Position numbers and translations under genes: made by a program. Positions 56,415 to 64,000 of a stretch of 64,000 nt of DNA are shown here, piece by piece. The stretch spans positions 372,001 to 436,000 of the forward strand of contig NZ_OX419519.1 in assembly GCF_948472415.1 (NCBI RefSeq), given 5' to 3'. Source of the stretch: Kitasatospora fiedleri (lineage in GTDB: Bacteria > Actinomycetota > Actinomycetes > Streptomycetales > Streptomycetaceae). Below the pieces are notes generated by a model. It made no database searches and was not told the DNA's origin. It saw only the letters and a program-made list of their open reading frames with translations. Every line of letters begins with the position of its first letter. Within the stretch, counting starts at the first letter, position 1.

Positions 56415-57415
56415 CGGGGGCTCCTTCCGTGGGAGGCCGGTCCGCCGGTGCGGGTGGCGGCGTGGTGCCGGACGAGGCGGCGGGTGGAGTCGCGCAGGTG
56501 GAGGCGGTGCAGGTCGTCGGGGCGGAACCAGTGCACGAGGACGCCCTCGCGCAGGTCCGCGGTGTCGGGGTGGCCGTCCCAGTGGGCGGTGAAGATCTGG
56601 ATCGGGACGGCCAGGCCGTGCCGGTCGGTCGTCCACTCGACGGTCAGCGGTTCGACCTCACCGAGGCGCAACCCGGGGACCTCTTCGGCGAGTTCGCGGC
56701 GCAGCGTGGCCTCGATGGTGGCGTCGCCGGGTTCGCGTCCGCCGCCGAGCAGGCTCCACTCCCCCGGCGCCCAGATGCCGGGGAAGTTGTCGCGCAGGTG
56801 GAGCAGGTACTGGCCGCGGCCGTTGTGGACGACGGCGGAGGCGTTCACCGGCTCGGTCCGGCCGGTCAGGCCCGCGGCGAGGAGTTTGGCGTGCAGTTCG
56901 GGCGGGGCGACCTCGGCGAGCGGGCGCCACTCGAACCCTGCGACCTCCGCCGTCCGTGGCGGCGTGCCGTCGTCGGTGAGGTGGAGGACGAAGCGGAAGT
57001 CGTAGTGCCGGTGGGCGACTTCGCCCTGGGCCGGCTCCGGGTCGATGTCGTCCGCCTGGATGTCGACGGGCGCGTCGAGCAGCTGCGGGGCGAGGCGGAG
57101 CGCACCGGCCGGGATGCCGGTCTCCGCCTCGACCTCGCGGATCGCGGTCGCGAGCAGGCTCCCGTCCCCGGCCTCGGTGTGGCCGCCCGGGCGCCGCAGC
57201 AGCCCGGTGGCCCGGTGGCGGACGTGCAGGACCCGCAGGTCGCGGTCGAGGACGACTCCGCTACAGGTGACGTGCGCAGGCGACGTGGTGCGGCCGGTCG
57301 GCTCGGCCGCGGTGGCCGACCGCTCCAGCAGCGGCCGGAGGCGGGCCCGTTCGGCGGGGTGACGGTCCAGGTAGGCGCGGGTGACGGCATCGATCTCCGT
57401 GCTGGTGACTGGCAA
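56411..57415 (-). CDS. Tandem-domain Nudix hydrolase
   Basis: I choose a TTG start at 57,415 because GGAG lies 6 nt upstream and no nearby ATG or GTG is better placed; this gives 334 residues. It has two Nudix domains: GGHTEAGDGSLLATAIREVE-AETG (~90-115) and GGGREPGDATIEATLRRELA-EEVPG (~235-260). The second box lacks the usual Gly after EE. Two-domain Nudix proteins are uncommon. It is the first gene of the Nudix/TmrB/Nudix operon. Confidence 0.82.
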   Translation of the reverse strand: MPVTSTEIDAVTRAYLDRHPAERARLRPLLERSATAAEPTGRTTSPAHVTCSGVVLDRDLRVLHVRHRATGLLRRPGGHTEAGDGSLLATAIREVEAETGIPAGALRLAPQLLDAPVDIQADDIDPEPAQGEVAHRHYDFRFVLHLTDDGTPPRTAEVAGFEWRPLAEVAPPELHAKLLAAGLTGRTEPVNASAVVHNGRGQYLLHLRDNFPGIWAPGEWSLLGGGREPGDATIEATLRRELAEEVPGLRLGEVEPLTVEWTTDRHGLAVPIQIFTAHWDGHPDTADLREGVLVHWFRPDDLHRLHLRDSTRRLVRHHAATRTGGPASHGRSPR

Positions 57416-57970
57416 TCGAGGCTCCGTATCCGGTCTCACGGGTGGGCAGGGCCCGCCCGGTCGGGGCGACAAGTCCCCACCTTCCGAGGCTGGTTGGGCA
57501 TCCGATGGTCGGGGATCGGGCGCGCTCCGTTCAAGTGGGCCGTCCCCGGGCGCGCCCGGGTCGAACGGGGCGTTTTCGAGCACCCGGACGTAGCCGTCCG
57601 GCGCGGTGCCCGACGGTCGGCGCGCGCTCCCGGCTCCCGACTCGCGGGCGGCGCGGGCCTGTTCGAGGGGGGTTGCCCGACCGTTGCCCGTCCGGTGGCC
57701 GACCGGTGGCCGGGACGGTGCGGGCGGCGGGGTGGCCGGCGGCCGGGCGAGGGAGTCGTACGGGGCGCAGCCGTCGGCGGATTCATCCGTTCGGCTGACG
57801 GCGGCCCGGGCGAGGTTTCGGGCGGGCCGCGCCACCCGCGTCCGGCAGGCACCCGGCGGGGCCTTCGGCCGAAACGGCCGGCAGCCGAGCGGACCGAGCC
57901 GAACCGACCAAACCGGCCGGACCGGACACCGCCCGCCCCGGACGGCAGGCCGTCGCCGGACTGCGGCGGT
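57416..57970. other. Intergenic region without a recognisable gene
   Basis: Open frames on both strands here are Pro/Arg/Gly-rich compositional artefacts without ribosome sites. The segment contains repeated CCGACCGGT/CCGGTGGC-type GC-rich phrases near 57,690-57,720 and a run of AACCGACC-like phrases near 57,895-57,930. It separates the penicillin-binding protein from the Nudix operon on the same strand and should hold that operon's promoter. Confidence 0.5.
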
Positions 57971-59637
57971 TCAGCCGTTGCCGATCCGCAGCAGTTCGGC
58001 GACGGCCGGGCCGGCCGACTGGGCGCCGTGCAGGCCGCCCTCGACCTCGGCGGCCACGGCCAGGTCACCCCGGTAGGCGGTGAACCAGCTGTCGGCGGGC
58101 TTGCCGCCGCCGACCTCGGCGGTGCCGGTCTTGGCGGCGGCGCCGGGGATGCCGGCCATCGGTCCGGCGGCGGTGCCGCTCTGCGCGGTCCGGGTCATCA
58201 GGGCGCGCAGGTCGTTCAGCACGCCCTTGGAGAGCCGCCGGGCGGCGGGCTGCTGCGGCAGGTCGGGCAGCAGGATCGGCATCCGGAAGGTGCCGTTCTG
58301 GACGGTCGCCGCGACCGAGGCCATGGCGAGCGGATTGGTCTGCACCCGGCCCTGGCCGATGAGCTCGGGGCGGCGGCGGCCATGTTCGACTCGATCGGAA
58401 TCTTGGTGTCGAAGTTGGTCAGGCCGGTCTTCCACTCCAGGCCGAGGCCGAACACCTCCATGGCGGTCCTCGGCAGGCTGTCGGGTTTCAGCACGTCCCG
58501 GCCCTTCTCCAGGAAGGCGGTGTTGCAGGACTGGGCGAAGTCGTCGGCGAAGGTGTTGCCGGGCCGGGCGTCCGCGAAGTCGTTGGCCACCGGGAGGCCG
58601 GTGACCAGGGTGGTGGCCGGGCAGGGCACCGGGGTGGACGGGGTGATCCCGGCCTCCAGCAGGGCGGCGGCGGTGACCACCTTCATCGTCGAGCCGGGCG
58701 GGGTGGAGCCGGTGAAGGCCGGGTTCGAGCCGGTGGACGGGGAGAAGGCGTAGGCCAGGACGTGGCCGGTGCTGGGCTCGATCGCGACCAGCGAGGCGGC
58801 CCGGGTGCCACCCGCGGACTGCTTCGCGACGGCGGCTTCGGCGGCCTCCTGGAGGCGGGCGTCCAGGGTGAGCCTCAGGGCGGGGAGCGGCCGGGGTTCG
58901 GTGACGGTGAACAGTTTCTCCGCCGTGCCGTCGGAGTCCTTGGTGATCAGCACGGCGGAGCCGTCGTCCGCGGTGCCGCCCTGCGGGACCCGCGCCGTGG
59001 ACTGCTCCAGGAACTTGGCCAGCGAGGGGAAGCCGGTCAGCGGCTTGCCGTTGCGGTCGGTGATGCCGGCGGGTGCCCCGGCGACCGGCCGCACCGCAAT
59101 GCTCTCCCCGGCGTCCAGGTGCGGGTGGATCACGTGCGGCGTCCAGTGCACGACGGTCCGGCCGTCGCGGGTCCGCACCAGGCCGAGCACACCGTCGTAG
59201 GTCCACGGCGTGCCGGTCCCGGCGAACTCCACGCTCGCGCCGAACGGCACGGAGAGCGCGGTGTCCGCCGGGGTCGCGGACGGGGTGGAGCCCGCCGCCG
59301 AGGGGTCGGGGCCGGCCGCGGGTGCGCCCGCGGTCAGGTGGAGCGCGCTCGGCCCCACCCGGCGCTGGAACGCGGTCAGCGCGGTGGTCGCCGCGGCGGG
59401 GTCGTCGGTGGCCGCGGCGGCGCCCGACAGGTCGCCCCCGGCCCAGGCCGCGAGGAACGCCCGGGCGGCGCCGGCCGCCTGCTCGGCGGTCGGCGGCCCG
59501 GTCACCGCGGGCCGCGCCCCGGCCGCCCCGCCGGACCCGCCGGTCAGGGCGGTGGCGATGTTGTAGACGCCGTAGCCGGCCACGGTCACCATGGCCGCGA
59601 GGACGGTGGCGATGGCGATCTTCACGCTCTTGGGCAT
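57971..59637 (-). CDS. Penicillin-binding protein, class B type transpeptidase (frame break ~58,372)
   Basis: ~555 residues from ATG 59,637. A membrane anchor (VKIAIATVLAAMVTVAGYGV) is followed by an NTF2-like MecA_N domain (~50-160: AEQAAGAARAFLAAWAGGDL), a dimerisation domain, then the transpeptidase with S-x-x-K in TPPGSTMKVV, SCN in FAQSCNTAF and the KTGTAEVGG triad. One base is lost near 58,372. It crosslinks peptidoglycan outside the membrane. The MecA_N arrangement resembles streptomycete PBPs often found in multiple copies. Confidence 0.92.
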
Positions 59638-59876
59638 GGTGCTCTCCCCCCTGGGTCGGGCTGTCGGGGAGGCCCCGGCCGCGCACCACGCACCGGCACA
59701 TCACGCCCCGGCCCGTCGCGCCCCGCCCGAGTCCTCCGCCCGCCACGCTAGGGCCGTACGCGGACGGCCCGCCTGAGCATCCGTACTCAGAAGGGGCCGC
59801 ACGGGAGCGCCCCGGCCCGGTGGTCCGGACCGGGGCGTCCACAAGAGGACGATCAGGACGAGCAGTTGACGGAGGA

Positions 59877-60770
59877 TCAGGAAGCGGAGTCCGGCAGGCC
59901 GAACACCACCTGGTTGGAGAGCACCACCCCGTGGCTGCTGACGTCGATGGTGATCCGGTCGCCGTCCGCGATCCGGAACCCGTCGTGGTAGCTGGCCTGG
60001 TCCGCGCCGAGCAGCAGGTAGTGGACCAGCCCGGGGCGGCGCAGCGCCGGGTACTCGAAGAGGTTGTCCACCATCGCCTGGATCTTGAAGTACAGCGCGT
60101 CCTCGCCGCAGTCGAACGGGCCCTCCCAGGCGGTGGCGCCGTCCCGCTCGATGGTGACCCGGCCGGTGACCGAGGAGGGCGGCTCGCCGAGGAAGAGCCA
60201 GGGCGCGATGGAGGTGTCGACCAGCTTGCAGTACGGGTTCCAGCCGGGGTTGCGGATGTGCAGGCCGATGTCGCACAGGTCGTTGCCGAAGGTGTACCCG
60301 GCGTACCGCGGGTTGCCCGCGTCGTCGTTGACGTAGACCAGGGCCACCTCGGGCTCCTCGATCAGCGCGACGGAGCGCTTGGGCGCGACCAGCGGGTCGC
60401 CGGGCAGCCGCAGCCAGGAGCCGAAGCCCTTGAAGAACCAGTTCGGCGCCACGAACTCCTCGCCCTCGACCGGCTCCTTCTCGAACTTCGAGCGGTGGGT
60501 GCGCATGAAGCCGCTGAGCAGGGCGTTGCCGGTGGCCTCGGGCAGCAGCGGCGGCAGGTAGCGGATCTCCTGCTCGCCGCCCTCGACGACGACCGGCTCG
60601 GCCTCGGCCTTGATCGCGGCGATGACGTCCTCGGGGTTCTCGGCGGCGATGAACTCGGCCTGCAGCCGGCCGTCGTTGACCCGGTAGAGGGTCAGCGGGG
60701 CGCCGGGGACGGGCTTCTCGAAGCCCGCGTACCGCTGGCCCTGGTATTCGCATTCGAAGAGTACGGCCAT
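59877..60770 (-). CDS. Fumarylacetoacetate-hydrolase-family protein (AraD1-like)
   Basis: 297 residues from ATG 60,770, which has AGGAGGAACCGGAG upstream. The C-terminal half has FAH-fold marks: RYAGYTFGNDLCDIGLHIRN, PWLFLGEPPSSVTGRVTIER and HDGFRIADGDRITIDVSSHG. The N-terminal part is of the AraD1 type (LFECEYQGQRYAGFEKPVPG). Members cleave C-C bonds or hydrate keto acids; the substrate here is unknown. Its reading frame is continuous with the aminotransferase upstream, though its own ribosome site argues for a separate start. Confidence 0.83.
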   Translation of the reverse strand: MAVLFECEYQGQRYAGFEKPVPGAPLTLYRVNDGRLQAEFIAAENPEDVIAAIKAEAEPVVVEGGEQEIRYLPPLLPEATGNALLSGFMRTHRSKFEKEPVEGEEFVAPNWFFKGFGSWLRLPGDPLVAPKRSVALIEEPEVALVYVNDDAGNPRYAGYTFGNDLCDIGLHIRNPGWNPYCKLVDTSIAPWLFLGEPPSSVTGRVTIERDGATAWEGPFDCGEDALYFKIQAMVDNLFEYPALRRPGLVHYLLLGADQASYHDGFRIADGDRITIDVSSHGVVLSNQVVFGLPDSAS

Positions 60771-62224
60771 CTCCGGTTCCTCCTGAGCTCGTTGGTGCGT
60801 GCGGTCCGGCGCGGGCCGGACGGTGCGTGCGGTGACGGGTGGGGTGGTGCGTGCGGTGACGGGTGGGGTGGTGCGCGCGGTGACGGGTGGGGTGGTGCGC
60901 GCGGTGACGGGTGGGGTGGTGCGCGCGGTGACAAGTGGGGTGGCGGATGCGGTGGCGGGCGGGGCGGCGAGGTCGGCCAGGACCTCCTCGATCCGGTCGA
61001 CGGACGCCCTGATCCAGGGCAGGTCGAGCGGGTCGGCGGCGGCCAGCGCGGCCTCCTGCCGTTCGGCGGTGTCGCCGTAGAGCCGGCTGGTGGCGGCGCG
61101 CAGCCGCAGCGGCCCGGGGTCCTCGCCGAACTCCTCGGCGGCGAGCACGCCGAGGCCGTGGCGGTCGGTGAGCAGCCGGGCCAGCTCCGTGCCGGTGTGC
61201 ACGCCGTGGGCGGCGAGCGGCTCGCGCAGCGGCTCGAAGTCCGGGTAGAGGTAGCAGGTGGCGCGGACGGGGTCGAGCAGGGCGCCGGCGGCGGTGAACC
61301 GTTCGGCGACGGCGCGGACGACCTGCCCGTGCAGCCGGGTGGCGGCGGCCACCCGGGCGGTGACCTCCGGCGGTTCGTCGAAGGCGTAGGCGGCGGCGGC
61401 CTGGACGGGGCCGGCGGGCTGGACCAGATCTGGCTGGCGACGGCGACCAGCCGCTCGCGCAGCTGCCGGCCGGCCGGGCCGGAGGGCAGCAGGGCGACGC
61501 CGGTGCGCCAGCCGCCGACCGCCAGGTTCTTGGTCAGTCCGCCGGTGACGACGGTGCGTTCGGGGGCGAACAGGGCCGGGGAGGCGGCCGGGGTGTCCGG
61601 GTCGAAGACCAGGTCGGTGTAGATCTCGTCGGAGATGACGGTCAGGTCCAGTTCCCGGGCGGCCTCGGCCAGTTGCCGCACGGTGTCGGGCGAGGCGACG
61701 TTGCCGGTGGGGTTGTCCGGCAGGGTGACCACGACCGAACGCGGGTCGCGCCCGGCGGCGCGGGCGGCCCGGACGGCCTCGCGCAGCGCGTCCGGGTCCG
61801 GCACGCCGCCCTCGCCGGGCCGGACGGGGACCCGCAGGGCGGTGGCCCCGGCCAGCGCGGCCTGGGCCGCGTAGCTGACCCAGCTGGGCCGGGGCACCAC
61901 CACGTCACCGCCGATCGCCTTGACCGCGGCGAACAGCAGGGACTTGCTGCCGGGCCCGGCGACCACCGCGTCCGGTTCGGCGGCCAGGCCGCGCCGCCGC
62001 CAGTACCCGGCGGCGGCGGCGCGCAGCGCGGGGCTGCCCGCCACCGGGCCGTAGGTCGCCTCGCCGACGGCGGCGGCCAGCCGCTCCCGCAGTTCGGGGA
62101 GGACGGGCAGGCCGATCTCCCCGCTGGCCATCATCAGGACCTGCTCGCCGGCGGCGCGCCGGCGGGCGAGTGCCTCGTCGGCGGCCAGCGTCGCCGACAG
62201 GGTCACCGGGGCGGGCTCGGTCAT
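60771..62224 (-). CDS. Class I/II PLP-dependent aminotransferase (frame break ~61,420; no clear stop)
   Basis: Starts at ATG 62,224. Fold-type I marks: ATYGPVAGSPALRAAAAGYW, SVVVTLPDNPTGNVASPDTV (the N-P-T-G motif), VISDEIYTDLVFD and the PLP Lys in VTGGLTKNLAVGGWRTGVAL. After a lost base near 61,420 the C-terminal domain continues (GQVVRAVAERFTAAGALLDP; RLRAATSRLYGD). It then runs into a TPPVTART repeat and, without a stop, into the FAH-like gene. Either the stop was lost to a base error or the two are fused. Confidence 0.82.
60823..60966. repeat. 24-bp tandem repeat, five copies plus a degenerate sixth
   Basis: The unit GTGCG(T/C)GCGGTGACGGGTGG-GGTG repeats at 60,823, 60,847, 60,871, 60,895 and 60,919, with a diverged copy at 60,943. 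On the minus strand it encodes an eight-residue repeat TPPVTART at the end of the aminotransferase. A multiple of three keeps frame if copy number changes. Confidence 0.9.
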
Positions 62225-62413
62225 GGGCGGACTCCACGGGTCGGTTCGGGTCGGACGGGAGGGCGGCCGGCGGGCCGGACGGGGACGCCGCCCGCCGTGG
62301 CCCCGCCGCGCCCCGGCCCCGCAGGCCCCGAAGGTCCCGAAGACCTCGCGGAGCCCGCGAGCCCGGCAGGTCCCGGGGGCCCCGCCGGGGCGGGGCGCCC
62401 GGCGGGAGCGGGG

Positions 62414-64000
62414 TCACTGCCCGCCATGGCTGCGGCGCAGTTCGGCCTTGCGGACCTTGCCGGTGAGCGTCTTGGGCAGGGCGTCGACCAGCACCAGGCG
62501 GTCGGGGAGGAAGCGCTCCTCCTGACCGGCCGCGCGCAGGTGGGCCAGGATGCCGTCCAGGTCGGGGCGGGCGGGTCCGCTGGGCACGACGACGGCGAGG
62601 ATCGGGTCGTCGGGGCGGCCGGTGGTGCCGACCAGGGCGGTCTCGGCGACGTCGGGGTGGCGGGAGACGATCGCCTCCAGTTCCGTGGTCGGGACGACCG
62701 CGCCGTCCCGGAGCAGGGCGTCCCGGGCCCGGCCGAGGATCCGGATGCCGCCCCGGCCGTCGGTGCGGGCGAGGTCGCCGGTGTCGAACCAGCCGTCGGC
62801 GTCGAGTTCGGCGGCGAAGGCGTCCGCGCGCCGGTGGTAGCCGAGCGCGCGGGCCGCGCCGCGCACCCGCAGCCGGCCGACGTCGGCCCGGGTGCCGGGG
62901 CGGTCGGGGTCGTCCACGCGCAGTTCCATCGCGTCGATCGGTCCGCCGTTGCTGTACGCGGCCCGGTCCGCGTCGTAGTCGAGCCGGGTGATGGTGACCG
63001 GCCCGAACTCGGACATCCCCCACACCGAGTAGGTGCGGGCGCCGAGCGTCTCGCGGACGTCGTCGACCAGGTCCTGGAGGACGGGCGCGGAGCCGGTGAT
63101 GGCGTGCCGCAGGGTGGAGACGTCGCGCGGTTCGGCCCGCTGGGCGCGGATGACGTCGGCGAAGGTGCTCGGCGGGCCGTAGATCAGCGTGGCGCCGTAC
63201 CGTTCGACCAGGTCGAGCAGGACGTCGTTGCGCCGGAGGTCCTGGAAGGCGACGGTGCCGCCGACCATGACGCCGGTCAGCACGCCCTGGCCGAAGCCGG
63301 AGTAGTGCACCAGCGGGGTGGTGACGGCCGCGACCAGGCTGTCGTCGAGCAGGAAGGTGTCGGCGTAGCCGCGGACCGCCGCGTGGACGGTGTTCTGGCT
63401 GTGCAGGACGCCCTTGGGCAGGCCGGTGGTGCCGGAGGTGAACAGCACCACGAACGGTTCGTCGGGGGTGAGTTCGAGGCCGTCCAGGTCGCCGGTGCGG
63501 CCCTCCTCCCAGGGGGTGGCGACGAAGTGGTCCTCGAAGGAGAGGGTGCCGGGGCTGCGCCCGCCGACCACCACCACGTGCTCCAGCGGCAGGTCGGCCT
63601 TGAGGGCGGCGAGGTGCGCGGCCAGCGGGTAGCCGTTCCACTCCGGGACGGTGACGCAGACCCGGGCGCCGGTCAGTTCGAGCCGGTGGCGCAGTTCGTC
63701 CTCCTGGCAGACCGGGTCGATCGGGCAGGTCACCGCGCCGATCCGGATCGCGGCGAACAGCAGCGGCACCGACTCCCACCGGTTGGGGAGCTGGACGGCG
63801 ACGAAGTCGCCGCGCCGGACCCCGAGTTCGAGCAGGGCGACGGCGAACCGGTCGGTCAGCCGGGCGAGTTCGGCGTAGTCGAGGGTGTCGGTGCGCGACT
63901 CCCCGACCCGGCGGGCGGCGATGGCGAGCTTGCGCGGGCGCAGCCGGGCCTGCCGGCGCAGGTCGTCCAGGAAGGTCTCCCGGCGCCACCAGCCGCGCCG
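62414..64000 (-). CDS. Acyl-AMP ligase / acyl-CoA synthetase, 5' end outside window
   Basis: The open frame runs off the right edge (first visible residues RRGWWRRETFLDDLRRQARL) and ends at 62,414, so at least 528 residues. ANL-superfamily motifs: FVVLFTSGTTGLPKGVLHSQ (P-loop), YSVWGMSEFGPVTITR (A5), DGWFDTGDLARTDGRGGIRI (A7) and DALPKTLTGKVRKAELRR with the catalytic Lys (A10). It resembles cyclohexanecarboxylate-CoA-ligase-like enzymes. It activates a carboxylic acid as AMP ester for CoA or carrier-protein transfer. It is followed by an aminotransferase and FAH-like protein. Confidence 0.9.
   Translation of the reverse strand, partial: RRGWWRRETFLDDLRRQARLRPRKLAIAARRVGESRTDTLDYAELARLTDRFAVALLELGVRRGDFVAVQLPNRWESVPLLFAAIRIGAVTCPIDPVCQEDELRHRLELTGARVCVTVPEWNGYPLAAHLAALKADLPLEHVVVVGGRSPGTLSFEDHFVATPWEEGRTGDLDGLELTPDEPFVVLFTSGTTGLPKGVLHSQNTVHAAVRGYADTFLLDDSLVAAVTTPLVHYSGFGQGVLTGVMVGGTVAFQDLRRNDVLLDLVERYGATLIYGPPSTFADVIRAQRAEPRDVSTLRHAITGSAPVLQDLVDDVRETLGARTYSVWGMSEFGPVTITRLDYDADRAAYSNGGPIDAMELRVDDPDRPGTRADVGRLRVRGAARALGYHRRADAFAAELDADGWFDTGDLARTDGRGGIRILGRARDALLRDGAVVPTTELEAIVSRHPDVAETALVGTTGRPDDPILAVVVPSGPARPDLDGILAHLRAAGQEERFLPDRLVLVDALPKTLTGKVRKAELRRSHGGQ

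Noticed and set aside
62221..62427. A collagen-like Gly/Pro protein upstream of the aminotransferase
   Set aside because: The segment is a GC-rich intergenic stretch. The apparent repeats come from base composition, and no ribosome site precedes it.

Overview
The window is very GC-rich, uses GTG starts freely, packs genes into 4-nt stop/start overlaps and carries typical actinomycete families (XRE-TPR regulators, LAxTG sorting signal, ECF transporter, PrpR-type regulator). It suggests a Streptomyces or Kitasatospora-type streptomycete; I cannot name the species. About 25 single-base frame breaks, nearly all one base lost in a G or C run, occur in phage and housekeeping genes alike and look like assembly errors rather than gene decay.

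Bases 1 to about 26,700 are the right part of an integrated siphovirus prophage. Its structural genes are in canonical order: terminase, portal, minor capsid protein, scaffold, major capsid protein, head-tail connectors, tail tube, tail-assembly chaperones with a GGGAAAA -1 frameshift site, a ~1,096-residue tape measure, distal tail and tail proteins, amidase endolysin and holin-like membrane proteins. The accessory right arm holds small minus-strand genes under a palindromic operator, a four-repeat CRISPR-like mini array with spacers of only 20-25 nt, a Nudix hydrolase and two XRE regulators. It stops where the 3' end of a 3-hydroxybutyryl-CoA dehydrogenase gene begins (26,717), so the element is probably inserted in that gene. 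The integrase and the other end lie outside the window.

Bases 26.9 to 55.2 kb form a cobalamin-themed island. A six-gene, tightly coupled minus-strand operon encodes two surface proteins resembling the halves of animal transcobalamin/intrinsic factor (a DUF4430-like beta domain and alpha/alpha-barrel repeats), an ECF transporter (EcfT, fused EcfA-A', S component) and a small coiled-coil protein. Three more secreted barrel or beta-domain proteins follow. Five cobalamin riboswitches are recognisable: before the capture/ECF operon (-), before the fused barrel-beta protein (+), before the split barrel/beta pair (-), before metE (-) and before a valine/isobutyryl-CoA oxidation operon (-). Between them lie the methylcitrate genes prpD-prpB-prpC with a PrpR-like regulator, plus folP and metF. 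My reading is that the cell scavenges corrinoid while expressing B12-independent replacements: MetE for MetH, the methylcitrate cycle for methylmalonyl-CoA mutase, and the MmsA pathway for isobutyryl-CoA mutase.

Bases 55.2 to 64 kb hold a Nudix / TmrB-like ATPase / tandem-Nudix operon, a class B penicillin-binding protein, and a fumarylacetoacetate-hydrolase-like protein, aminotransferase and acyl-AMP ligase that may be the edge of a small biosynthetic locus.
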